From contig BROE01000022.1 of NCBI GenBank assembly GCA_036571765.1, positions 8,649,575 through 8,713,574 of the forward strand: a DNA stretch of 64,000 nucleotides, written 5' to 3'. The stretch comes from Plecoglossus altivelis. Taxonomy: Eukaryota > Chordata > Actinopteri > Osmeriformes > Plecoglossidae. The position numbers were made by a program, and so were the translations under genes. The notes beneath the pieces are model-generated. The model made no database searches, had not been told where the DNA came from, and saw nothing but the letters and a program-made list of their open reading frames with translations. This document shows, one piece after another, positions 1-11,216 of the stretch (position 1 is its first letter; each line of letters begins with the position of its first letter).

Positions 1-80
1 GTAAGCTGAGGAGAAGGAGGATGGAGAGGAGCAGGCGAGAGTCTGAGCAAACAGTCTAAAAGGGTCTAAAACCCTGACCA

Positions 81-94
81 CCCCCCCCCCCCCC

Positions 95-127
<33 letters not shown>
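81..127. repeat. Poly-C run joined to (CA)n microsatellite
   Basis: C15 at 81-95 passes directly into about ten CA units to 115 and an imperfect tail to 127. Confidence 0.95.
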
Positions 128-2724
128 TCACATCTCCTGCCTGAATCACCTTTACCCTCCTGTATGTTGAACCAGTAACCTTTCCTGCTTATGTTTCATC
201 TGTTCAGAAGGACAACATGGATAGTATTAGGATTCTGAAGGTGCGCTTCTTCGCAGCTTGCAGTGGTGAGCTGTTTTCACCCTAGACGATTGCAAAAGTG
301 GAGTGGAAATTGTGGATGAGTGAAAGGGTGGATTGAGAGGGTGAAGTTAAAAGTCTGCGTTGGTAGCCTTGTCACCCAGACAGGAGAGGCTGAAGCATGT
401 GGAGGCTGTGGAAAAGGGTCAGCCACTGAAAGAGAGTGTGCTCAATGGAGGCTGTCACAGCTGAAAGAGAGGGTCATTACCACATCAAACAGAGGCTGGC
501 ACCTTCATTTAGTAATCACTCCATTAATGACAGGAGAAATTACGCCTGGAAGAATGAGAAGTAAAATAAAAATGAAACTTTGGGTATGTGCTCAAGGTTT
601 GGGCTTTTTTGCATGGATTGCAGGGGATCAAAGAATTTGTGTAGGACCTACAGTATAGTGTGCATTTCTCTTCACATCTGGACTACATTTCCTTGTGTAT
701 TTGCTGCAGTCTGCTATACTATATCATGGTTTCATAGAATCTGTCAAAACACGCAAATGTCAAGGATGAAAAATTATATCTACCTCTAATGCCAATTGTA
801 AAATGCTCCATACTTTGCTTTGGAAACGACTAAAGCACAATCAAAAGGATAGTGATGACAGCAATACAATCAAGCCTTTCTACATGCAGCACTCAGGTTC
901 TGATTAAGGCTGTTAGTCCCTTAGTAGGGTCCTGTGTAACCCTACCTCACCAGTATGAAGCGTAGCTTCAGCTGTCGTTACTGAGATGCAGAACAGAAGC
1001 GGAAAAAGAGAAAGGCAGTTTAAAAAAAATTAGGTAGACTTCATTCCATTTTTGTCTTTTAGGTTGACTTGATTTAATTGTATGTTTTTCACTGAGTAGT
1101 GTTTAACTAAGCCCACAGAGAAATCACAAAGGAAAGCTTTCCAAGCCTTAAATTGTGCTTGTTATTCTTTTTTTTCTAGATAAATTAGGTATCATAATGG
1201 TAACGAAGGTTGTAGTATATAATGCATATATTTAAGTCCACAAGCATGTTCTAATATGCTATGATTGTTAACATTTGAGCAACTAGTGCACAGTGCCCGT
1301 GATGCAGTCAGCAACACACACACATATCCTGGAATTATAGTGGACATGATGAGGTGTTCTCTGCATGTGAAAATAATTATCAAGCGATAGCATAGTGAGT
1401 TCACTTAGACTTTTTCTAAAGAAATCCAATGCTGAAAGTGCTGTGCATTGAGTCAATGACAACCTCCTGAGGACAGGCCCCATCCATAATGAAGACACAC
1501 ATCTGGTCCCTCTACAGCACTGCCTGGGACCATCTTAATAGGCTTAATGCACAACACCACTTGTTTTTCCAAGACTCTGATTAAAAAGCATTTGCGTCTC
1601 CCCTCAAAGAAACCCCCAATCTGAGAGCACATTGAAGTTTAACAATCGCCGCCGCCTTGATGAAGATCCACATGTGCTGCAGATGTGTCTTCTGCGCCGT
1701 GGCTGGGTCCTCATGATGGTGGAGGTTGCCACATGCTGCCCCTGTGTTATTCCTGGGTCCCTATACTTTAAAATAAGCACCCCAGACACATCTGAAGTCT
1801 GGACAGAAGAATGAATAAACTGCTCATACTGTAAGTGGCTTGTGGGCACCAAACACCTTGATCTGAGAAACCGCACTTGCGAGCACATATTTCATCTCCA
1901 GTTGCTATATTCTTATTTTGTAATATAGGAGAAATAAAGAGAGTGCTTTACCTCACAGCAGCACTTTTTTTTTTGGCCTGATCTATTTTGATCACCCACG
2001 CAGGCTGCTTAGCCACAATCCTTGGATGTGATTTGGGAAGGGAAGGGAGGGGCACACATATCAGCGTGACTGGAACCTTGTGCTGAAAAAGATGCTTGAT
2101 GAGACGCTGCTCCAAGATCGTGTCCAATGAAGAGGCACCAATTCAACAGCCAGCTAATAGCTGATTGGCCCAGAGACCTGGTTCCATTTCAGATTACCAT
2201 TGGAGCAGTGAGCTCATAGAGCACATCACCCTGACAGAGTAACTGTCACAAGAGACCTCCAGTCTATATGACTGTCTTATCACTTGCTTTCAGAGGAGCA
2301 TAGGACATAAAAAAGAAAAATACTCAAACTGAGATGAACAGGCAGCTTGTATATTAGTACTTCAAGCTGCATTGGAAACTGAAGGTGGTTCATTCTGAAC
2401 CATTCCCATCAGTGTGTTTAAGAGGGAAAATACTGCTTAGTAAATTTGGTGTAAAATGTGAGGCTTCAGAACAGTTTCTTCTCCATAAAATGTTGTTTTT
2501 ATTAAGGTATAAAAGACTGATGGAAAAAAAGTGCCACCTTGTGAAAAGGGTCCCAGTTTAGCTAAAATATCAACACCAAAACAACATTTAGAGGCCATTT
2601 AACTATGACAGGGGAAAGGTTACTGGAGCAATTTAACAAAAATACCCAAATTGGGGTGGATATTGTTATTGTGGTCACGAATGCATACGTTTAGTACTGA
2701 TACAATTGAAACTTTTCTTCGTTT

Positions 2725-2760
2725 CTTAAAGCTCGCTAAGTTTTCTTAGCGAGCTTTAAG
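2725..2760. other. Perfect 16-bp inverted repeat with 4-nt loop
   Basis: Left arm 2725-2740 and right arm 2745-2760 are exact reverse complements (arms CTTAAAGCTCGCTAAG and CTTAGCGAGCTTTAAG) around TTTT. Flanks do not continue the symmetry. It lies in the gli2 intron. Too short for a microRNA precursor; no adjacent T-run or gene suggests a terminator role. Confidence 0.9.
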
Positions 2761-5639
2761 CCAATTACTGTCTGTCCTTGTCTGACAAGCTGCCTGCTCA
2801 AATTCTCCTGAACACGGAGCTGACCAGACAGGCTCACAAGGCCCCATTTAGAAAATTAGAAAGACCTCTCTAGAGCTGGTAGACATGAACACCTGCAAAA
2901 ACCATATTCTCACAGTTTATCTCACCCTGACATGCTCTAACTTTTGACAACACTATAAGACGGTGTATCAAAGAGATCTGTGTTAGACCTTTTGGCTCAC
3001 AACAAACGGGCTTGACAGTGTCGGGTTCTGAATGACCTAATTCAACAAAATGTCAGGCCTTCAGGGATCATCATACTTATAATGTAAAGTAGGTAACTTC
3101 TATAGGAAACTCTTGCCACTTCTAACTAATGTAGAGTAACATTCACAAGCAAACGCACGCCAGGTTATTCGCCCACAGCTCAAACCCAACCCATCCCATG
3201 TAAGGCTTTCTGCACGTTCTAGAGTTGAAAGCATAATTGCAAGGATCTCACTTTCATTTGTCTCAATTGGAAACCATGCAAACTGAGTTGTCAGCATCTA
3301 CAGTGTACACGTAAATGTCTAATGAATGAAGTAATGGAGCGATGGTCTGGCCAGTCTTCCCCCCTCTCCTCCTGGCTATTGGCCTGCCTGTTCATCCCTC
3401 TCTCCTCCTCCCCCAGGCCTAGACTGTGAGTCTCCACCAGCAGAGAGCAGCCTGGCAGACAGAAGGAAACATTACCTGGAGCATAGCACTAACTGGCCAG
3501 AGCCCAGATACCCCACAAGTGCTAATGAACAGGGGAAATGAACAGGGTGGGGGGAAAAGAGCAAGTGAAATAAAGAATGGGAGGACATTTAAAGTGAGTC
3601 TTGTCAAGCCAGCTAGTTGTGCTGCTGACAGGGGCTTAGGGAACTTCCTCAGGGGTAATTAAAGGGTTAGCCAACACAATGAAGAAATTAAACAGTAAAA
3701 ACTCTCAGGGCAGATGACTGTTTTTCTTGCGAGGACAAGGAAGCATCTAGAAAAGTAAACAGTCTCCTGACTTCTGCTGGGTACGCTCACTCGGTCTCTC
3801 TCTCTGGGTGCCGTGGGAATTTCAGGGCAAGTGTTATCCTTCCTGAGAATAGGACTGTGTTGAATAAGGAGGATTTACAGAGCCTTTGACTGCTAAGTAT
3901 CTCCTACCCCTCATTGCCAAAGCTAACACTTTGAGAATGTACAGTACATTGTTCACATCCACGCACTGTATACACACACACACATTCTCATTCCTGCAAA
4001 GACGCATGTCAAATTGACTCATTGGTCAGACCCAGACTGAGTGGTGTCTCGTTAGATAAAAAAGGGTTAAAAGTCTATATTCCTGTTTCAATGAAACAAA
4101 ATGTTAAATGTAAATGTCCCCATCACACAAAGGCTGATAGGTATCGGACTTATCAGCCTGTAGCCTAGCTGGTAGCAGTTTTCCCATGATGCCTCCACAC
4201 TGAGGCACCACGCCACAACATGTCAGAGGACACAGTCTCTTAACCATGACGGTTTGATACCATCCTAACTATCCGCGATAAGATAACATCCATGTTCAAC
4301 TGTCAGGCTGAGGAGACTGTGAATGCGTTTGTGTGAGTTATTGCCCAAGTGTGTGTCTATGTGAGCGTTTTGGGAGGAGGAACATGTCTGCATTTGCTTT
4401 GGCAGAGGGATGACCCTGCAACTCTTTGAAGCCCTTGCCAGGTATGCACATGCATAACATCCACTGTGGGAAATCACCTAGTCCACAACACAGGCTTACT
4501 GACAGAGGCTCTTCATTCATATGACAGAATATGGTCAAATGTATCTTTCTGAGTTTAGGTTCTGGTTTAAATGATCTGTGCTGCCAGCCTACTATATCAA
4601 CTGGTTTTTTAGCAACAGTGCAGAGCTACACGAGAAGTTGAATTAAGGATACGATTTTGCATTTGAATCATGTTTCGTCATTGAAAATGAGGGGATTCTC
4701 TCTAGAGGAATATCCATAATTGCCGAGACAGGGATATCACTCCATCATTCAATCTTTTCATCTCCACCCGGTTGTTACGAAAATGACTACATCTATCTCC
4801 ACATTACTCCTACGACATTTCTCTGAGTTGTCTGATGTACGTTACACACACAGACAAACAAGTTTTCCATTTGGCAGCCTGTTGACCTTGTTTTTTTTGG
4901 TGGCCATGGCAACCATACAATGAGCCAAAGTTGGTCTTTTTGATTGTGCTGTGATTACAGAGTATAAAAATGCCCTCAGATTTAACAACTCTAAATCTCT
5001 AAGAGAAGGTTCTAAAGAATTACAGAACCAAAACAGTCTACCTTACTAGAGATAACTAAACATCATGATTTCCAGTGTAGCCATACCAGTACAGACACAG
5101 GAATTGGGCTAAGGCTAAATGAAGCTGAGCTGGGATGGGCTGGTCCGGTCAGCACTGGGCTGGACTACTCCCTTGTGACCCTGGTTCAGCCGGATCTGTT
5201 TCGGATCCAGGAGTCGTAGGCCGGTGTGTTTGTTATCCCTGGGCCCTCAGCATTTACACAGGCAGCCCTGTCTGCTTATTTTGCTGGTCCAACAGTTTAC
5301 TGTAGTTCGTCTGCGTCCTGTCCCTGGAGCAGGGCCAGTCTAGCCAGCGACAGCAGGTGTCAGGGCTCTTGTCTGTCTCAGACAGGAGTCATCCTGCTAC
5401 GGACCCCAATCACAAAAAAATGGACACGTTGAGGTTCTCTAAACGTTTATGGAATCTGTGCGCCTCCTCAAAGAACCGAGCTGCCGGCTAGCTGACGGAT
5501 GTTTCAGACAAAGGTTCCTGCAAACAAAGTTAAGCCTGTGAAGGGTTTGGGTTTCAGCTGTGTTTCAGTAGTCTTCCTGTCTTCTATTTAACTGTGCACA
5601 GGTGCAAGTGATGATTAAGTGTATTGCGTGTTACTTTGT

Positions 5640-5830
5640 CCCAAAGCTCTAAATAATAATGCTAATTGCTAATGGCTCACAATTGATGCTCCACAGAGCC
5701 AACTCTGTAACCTTAGATCTGTAATTATCCACGGGTCAACCTTCCCCCACGGAAAATCCAAGTGTCAGCGGAAATCTATTTTCTCTGTGAGCTTAATAGA
5801 GCTGCAACAACACAGTTACAATAGGCTCCT
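5640..5830. promoter_or_regulatory. Enhancer-like AT-rich block in gli2 intron
   Basis: Unique, non-repetitive sequence with closely spaced homeodomain-type cores (AATAATAATGCTAATTGCTAATGG near 5653, TAATTATCC near 5722, TTAATAG near 5793). Conservation is inferred only from its appearance. Confidence 0.28.
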
Positions 5831-6144
5831 ATCCTGGGAAGGCTATTGTCCAGTGTCTTCTCTTCTAGGTCTGAGTGACAAATGAGTCATTAAGGAACCA
5901 TTGAGGATGTAATGGCTTCAGGTGACTCACACTTCATGAATGGATCATATCTCTTTAAACTGGACTTTTGCTCACATACATGCAAGCCTTTTCTTCTGTA
6001 TATTGTCCTTTTCTATTCTCAACATACGCATGGCTGAGCCCAGACATGCACTTCTTGTCATGCCTCTGTGACCTCTTACTCTTCTGAGCTGGGAGTTGTG
6101 ATTGGCTGCGTTGGTCTGACTGTCTATCCCACGCTGACCACAGC

Positions 6145-6166
6145 TGTGTGTGTGTGTGTGTGTGTG
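6145..6166. repeat. (TG)11 microsatellite
   Basis: Uninterrupted TG repeat in the gli2 intron. Confidence 0.95.
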
Positions 6167-6416
6167 CGCAAACCCAGAAAGCGAGAGAGAGGTGGGGCGA
6201 GCACAGCAGCCCACAAACTGCTCTTCCTCCCACTCCATGCAGCCTTAGGAACAGGCCTGTTTACGTAAGCACCTCCCGTCAATGTTTACAAGTCCCGCAC
6301 ATTTTGTTTTAACGTGTTTAACTTCTCCAAAGTTTATTTTGGTTTACTTCAACTGTGAGTGTAAAGACTACACTGGCGGACTGAAGAAGGGACTGAGACG
6401 TCAGGCCGTGGAATAA

Positions 6417-6436
6417 GTGTGTGTGTGTGTGTGTGT
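6417..6436. repeat. (GT)10 microsatellite
   Basis: Uninterrupted GT repeat, about 250 bp from the previous one. Confidence 0.95.
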
Positions 6437-6663
6437 CTTTGGATGTGCTTGTGAGTGTGGCGTGAGGAAGGGGAAGGAGGCTGAGGTCATCCGAGGGGGC
6501 ACCTGGGAGAAGACGGGAGGACAGCAGGACAGGCTGGGAAGACAGATTTGAAACAGGAAGGAAGCGTCTCTGAGGAGGAGGCATGGATTAAACAGGGCAT
6601 GCTGGGAATGGCATGCTTTTAAAAAGGAAGCAAAAGAAGGAAAGAGAGGAGAAGATAACGGGA

Positions 6664-6670
6664 GTGTGTG

Positions 6671-6704
<34 letters not shown>

Positions 6705-6715
6705 GGGGGGGGGGG
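6664..6715. repeat. (GT)n microsatellite joined to a G-run
   Basis: About 20 GT units with one GC interruption, ending in a 12-G run; mirror image of the C-run/CA array at 81-127. Confidence 0.95.
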
Positions 6716-9229
6716 TGTTCGTTAATCCCCTAAAGCATCCATATATTGCTGCTCCTAACTCGTCTCACTGTGCTTGTAAATGGAGAGGAATGTAACTTGT
6801 TGTCTTTGGATCCTGTGCGTGGACGCCTCTGGTAAGGAGAGATTTATGTGTGCAGACGTTGCCCAAAGCGCCCTGCTTATTTCTTCTTTAACTAGAAGCT
6901 TTGAAGCAGAGGGCAACCGTTCCAGAGAGACAACCATTATCTTAGCTGTATTTTCATTTCACAATGATTTATGTTTTATAACCACATTAGAGACCTGTCA
7001 AAGCCTGTTAGTGTTACTGAATGTCCAGCCAACATATAGAGTTGGCTTCAATGGGTCGCGATATAATGTGTCGGATGGTAGTCATGTCATAGAATGACAT
7101 ATTCTCTCAAATATATGTCGGTTTTGTAGATTTCAGCTCAGTTCCGGCTACTATGTTCTCAACATAGTTACTTATTCCTCTTAAGTATCGCAGTTATCTT
7201 GTATGAGGATTTCTTTACTGCTATCAAACAAAACTATCAACAGAATTTTTAAAGTGACTTCTTTTTACAAAATGTAAAAAGAATTGACAAAATGCAGAAA
7301 TCGGGGAAAAACCATGAGACTCATCCAAGCCAATTAGATGACAGAAGTGTATCTGGCCATACGACACTAATGCATTATCAGTTTCTTTAGAATCTAGGCC
7401 AGTTTCAGCTAGAGGTTCAACTTTCCTTCAGTGACTGTGGCAGACACAAGGGGCATGTGCTTCTGCAGAATCTCAGTACGATACCTTTTTCTGGGGAGAC
7501 GTATTTACACTACAATCAACAAAAAGTGGACTCCTAAAAAAAAAAAACACAAAAAAAACAAGATGCCCCCTCTGCTTTTACTTAGCATATCTAATCTTCA
7601 AATTCTCTCCTGGCAAGCCGTTTCCTCGACTGAAACCCAAGATAAGAGGGGAGGGAGAAGAAGGGACCTTGGAAAGCCATCAAGTTAACCTTATATAAGC
7701 CGCATGAATGAATGTAAGCAACATTTCCCCTTACCCCACGTACTCACTCAGTCATTCTGCGGTATGCCAGAGTGTGTACGTGCGAGTGTGCGATTGTGTG
7801 TGTGTGTGCTTACATGCATGTACGTGGAGTGTGCCCTTGGGGGACCACCGCAAATGCAAAACAGAACGGCCGATACCATGAAACAAAAACAAACAAGGAA
7901 CTATTACCAGTGTGTACGGAACAATCGTAGGAATAACATTGTTCAAATGTAGTGAATAGGAGGAGAAGTGTTTGGATGACCTGCCCAGCAATCCAGGTTT
8001 AACATTCGGGACATATAATGCAACCCACAGGCTGTAAAACGACCTGTAAGGTTTTCAATAGATGCCCATGTATTGAAAGTTATTCCGGCACGGAAACAAT
8101 ATCTCTCTGTGTCATAGCCTGTTTTGGAGGACAGTTCCTGACAGTATGTGCCACTGGACCTGGCAGGAAGGCAGCACTGGGCTCAGTCAATAGGCCTTCC
8201 TGTAAGGCTCTTGGGCACTAGTCTTCTCAGGTGTCGGGTATTTGGTCTGGCTGTATTGATACACTTTTGCGAAACTGATGACACTATAGAGTTGGATCAT
8301 TCCCAAAATGACAATCTACAGGGGATAAGAAATAGTGCTTTTATCTTTCATCGAGTGGGAACTGAGACCGTTTTTATACGATAAGACAAGTGAGGAGGTT
8401 TTCGTGTAGAGTATGCACAAGCTTCCTAAACGATGCAAATGATTTCCCTTTTGCAGGCAAAACTGATCTGTGTCATTGGAGAGCTAGAAGGTTCCCTCAA
8501 GTTACTCATCAGGAAATTCCTTGTTTGAGTCTCTACTCCAGGGTGAAGGGCCAAGAAGTCAAGGCTGGAGGGCAGAAGAGGTCGGGGGGGGCTGATGTGA
8601 GTGCAGTCATCCCTGGCTAACCTCCGAGCTCTGAGCCTCGCAGCTCCTTTCTCTTTCAGTCTTTCACCCTGCCGTGGACCCACGGCAGCGTAACAGCCTA
8701 ATTTAGAGGGAGAGAAAGAAAGGCCCAAATCCCCCTTTCTCAGGAAGATTAGTGGCTGTCCCTTTGGAGTGGGCTGCAGGCGGGGAGCCTTTTTTCACAG
8801 GGCGCTTTTCTCTGCCAGTGGCCTGACCCATGGAGCACCTTCTCCGAGCAGGGCTCTGAAACCAGATGAGAGGCCCTGGAGGAGAGGAGAGCTCTCGTAC
8901 CTCTCAGCTCCAGCTTCCCTGATCCCCTCATTCCCCTGCTCCTCAGATCCACGTTCAGCCACACACACCGCCTTCGTCAGGAACGAGAATTCATTTATTT
9001 CTAAATATAAAGCCCAGATCTGTGTAAGATGTATGTGACAGTGAAGTTGACTATCATTACTGATAGACACTGTTCCACTGGCCTAGTTCATACAAAACAA
9101 TAAAGAATGGAGTGAGGAAACAAACAACAACAGTACCACAGAAGGGCAGAAAAAGAGTAACTGCACACTAGTACAGCCTAGAAGCCTTCAGGAGTTAGTT
9201 TACCCCGAGCCTGTGCTAGCCTGCCTGGC

Positions 9230-9590
9230 CTGACAGATGCGGGCCGTCAGAAGGAATGCTGGTACCCATTTAAAACCATTAACAAGGCCCGGAGAAAGAA
9301 CCCTGATGCATATCGCAGGCTGGCTTTACCAACAACATGCCCCCTTCAACCTCCCTCCTTCAGCTGCTCCTCCTCCATCCTCCTCCCCCCTCCCCCCTTC
9401 CCCCTGCCCTCCTCCTCTTCCGTCAATTCTAGGGGCCAGAGTGTCATTACATTTTAAAACCCATGGTGTCAGATTTAACAAGGCAAGGCATGTCTCTGTA
9501 AAACACGACTGAAATGGGCTTTCATTAGCTGTCTTATTACACTGGTTACGTGTCAACCTGACACATAGGAGCGGTTGACAGCTCCTTCTG
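9230..9590. promoter_or_regulatory. Enhancer-like intronic block with clustered TGACA (TALE homeodomain) motifs
   Basis: Seen: TGTCA-ACC-TGACA at 9551-9563, TGACAG at 9576-9581 and another TGACAG at 9231. The motif TTTAAAACC...TTAACAAGGC occurs near 9269-9288 and again, with an 8-base insertion, at 9452-9484. TGACA(G) is the core bound by MEIS/TGIF-type proteins. A pyrimidine-rich run splits the block at 9345-9420. Enhancer status is inference. Confidence 0.35.
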
Positions 9591-9960
9591 CTGCTACTCG
9601 TGACCACTGAGCAGCGCTTCGTCTTCCCTGATTAACTTGTATCTGATTGGACATTTTAAAGGCAAAGTGTTTTGAGGAACTGTGCTTTGAAGGACTTATT
9701 TTATCTTTCAACACAAGTGTAAAAAGCCATGGTAAAATCTTCCATTCATGCTCATGCAATCTACTGTGAACACATACCTAGGTTTGGTGATGTATTCACA
9801 CATGGGTTATGATGATCTGCATGCTGATTGCAAAACCAGTAGATATGGAAATGCTGCTCAACAAAGGAGCGACCCATATGTATCTGAGGCAAGCAGGGGT
9901 ATAAATGCCCCCCTTTTACCATTTCCACAAATAGAGAATTAAGGGTTAAAGTTTTCTGAT

Positions 9961-10225
9961 GGCAGGCCACCAAGCCCTTCATTAAAGAGTAAAACTGCTG
10001 GACTGATCAGCAGCAGCACTGTTTCAGTGGAGGGCTTCAGAAGATGTCTTTGTCAATCTCTGAAGGACTTTTAATGTCCACCCCTCTACCCACAAGCGTT
10101 AGTAATTTATAACGCCGATACTCTGGAGGCAAGAACAAGGTCCTCCAACCTCGTTATGGGGAGTTTTCATCACACATATCCCCCTTTTCATCTTTAAAAC
10201 ATGAGACCTCTATCCCTCTCTTGTG
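9961..10225 (-). repeat. Duplicated intronic element, copy 1 (with conserved hairpin)
   Basis: Shares with 10495-10760, in the same order, GGCAGGCCACCAAGC near its left end, CTTTGTCAA, TAGTAATT, the hairpin and CATCTTTRAAACA near its right end; the spacer between matches is diverged. On the minus (gli2 sense) strand the hairpin at 10134-10155 has arms AACGAGGTT and GACCTTGTT around a 4-nt loop, with two G-U pairs. The element lies about 0.9-1.1 kb past the exon donor. It may be a duplicated enhancer, a structured RNA element or two copies of an old short interspersed repeat. Confidence 0.6.
10134..10155 (-). other. 9-bp hairpin in duplicated element, copy 1
   Basis: Left arm 10134-10142, loop 10143-10146, right arm 10147-10155. 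Paired as minus-strand RNA it has nine pairs, two of them G-U. Stem length and loop length match the hairpin in copy 2 exactly. Confidence 0.6.
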
Positions 10226-10494
10226 TTCTCTCTGTAGCTTCTCAGACCGGACACCCACCCGCCCGCCATCTGTGAGAGTTGCCAAATTCTCTCCCTTCCT
10301 GAGATGGGAGAAGTATCTTATTGAGAAATCCTGTAGGTAGTGCCTTACCCAAAAAACATGACCTCACTCATACTCACGTTTCTGCCTAGATACTGAGGTT
10401 TTGTGGGTCTTTGTACTGCTGCCAGGGAGGCCACAGTGAACGTCCTACTTCTCATCCAGTCCTCTAAACAATTCACGTTGATGGCTAGGCTTGT

Positions 10495-10760
10495 GGCAGG
10501 CCACCAAGCTTACCATTAAACTGAAATATCGCCACCATATCAGAGAATCTCATTACCATATCAAAAGGTACAGTAGCTTCCCTTCCTCGTCTTTGTCAAG
10601 AGGATGCTGATGCGCTATGTCGTCCACTGCTGTGCCAGTCATTTTTAGTAATTCATAGTGTTTGTACTCAAGAGGTGAGAACAAGGTCTTTCGACCTCGT
10701 TAGCGTGTTTTTCATCAACCATTCTCTGGCATCTTTGAAACACGCGGCCCTTCTTTCTTT
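10495..10760 (-). repeat. Duplicated intronic element, copy 2 (with conserved hairpin)
   Basis: Partner of 9961-10225, offset 534 bases at the left end and 546 at the hairpin, so small indels have accumulated since duplication. On the minus strand the hairpin at 10680-10701 reads AACGAGGTC, loop GAAA, GACCTTGTT: nine pairs including one G-U and a GNRA-type tetraloop. Where the copies differ at the closing pair (C-G here, U-G in copy 1) pairing is kept. No open frame or terminal inverted repeat is shared. Confidence 0.6.
10680..10701 (-). other. 9-bp hairpin with GAAA loop in duplicated element, copy 2
   Basis: Left arm 10680-10688, loop 10689-10692, right arm 10693-10701. As minus-strand RNA the loop is GAAA, a stable tetraloop class, on a nine-pair stem with one G-U. 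On the plus strand the same pair is an A-C mismatch, so the fold is better in the gli2 sense orientation. Confidence 0.6.
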
Positions 10761-11067
10761 TCATGTGCTACCGAACGGCAGATTTGAATATGCTACAATG
10801 CAATGTTGGCCCTCCTGAGCTGTATACCAACATTGCTTCAAGGCCGCATCAGGAGTCGATAATTCAGTATCTCAACAGCAAATAGAGGTCAGATTACAGT
10901 GCTTTGCATGAGGAGCAATCCCAAATGGAAAACCCAACGAAATCTCAATTATGTTTAAACGAAAATAGTTCATCTCTACGTTCTCAGGATGTGGTGCTGA
11001 AAAGGATTGTGCTAAATCTAATATTTGAGTTGAACAAGAATGATTGTGTAGCTGGGAAGTTCCATAC

Positions 11068-11216
11068 CTCTGGTCAGTGTGGTGGGGGAGGGTTTCTTGG
11101 GAACGTCAGAGAAGCTGCTGGTGTCCAGGCCTGATCCCTTGCACTCCTTCTTCTCAGACGCAGCCTGAGCCGAGGTGTCCATGGTGGGCAGCTCAGAAGG
11201 ACAACCTAAGACGGAG
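11068..11216 (-). CDS. gli2: First coding exon of a GLI2-like Hedgehog transcription factor (5'UTR part plus 38 codons)
   Basis: Seen: on the minus strand a pyrimidine-rich acceptor ending CTCTCAG precedes base 11216, then 34 nt of 5'UTR, then GCCCACCATGG with the ATG at 11182-11180. The frame stays open for 38 codons plus one base and stops at AGAG|GTATGG, so the last exon base is 11068 and the following intron is phase 1. The peptide starts MDTSAQAASEKKECKG and contains SFSDVPKKPSP. Known: human GLI2 begins METSASATASEKQEAK and has a similarly placed FPDPGKKASP, so the spacing of SEK, K, F-D and KK-SP is shared; GLI3 and GLI1 starts fit less well. GLI2 is a C2H2 zinc-finger protein that carries the Hedgehog signal from the cilium to the nucleus as activator or repressor; this exon is the extreme N-terminus, before the fingers. 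The frame is also open upstream of the ATG to the acceptor, but the Kozak context and the GLI2 match favour this start. Teleosts often keep two copies (gli2a, gli2b); which one this is cannot be told. Confidence 0.82.

Larger units (their letters stand above)
1..11067 (-). other. gli2: Part of the gli2 intron following the first coding exon
   Basis: Inferred from the donor GTATGG at 11067 on the minus strand. I looked for the next GLI2 coding exon (the region containing the RYHYEP-type motif) in all minus-strand frames and did not find it, so the intron runs off the left edge and is more than 11 kb long. The stretch holds several microsatellites, a perfect hairpin at 2725-2760, enhancer-like blocks at 5640-5830 and 9230-9590 and the duplicated element at 9961-10760. 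The remaining parts, such as 200-2700, 2800-5600, 6800-9200 and 10770-11060, show no gene or recognisable repeat. Confidence 0.6.

Noticed and set aside
1..10. Window begins with GTAAGC, resembling a plus-strand splice donor
   Set aside because: No exon can be seen to its left and the only supported gene is on the other strand; probably coincidence.
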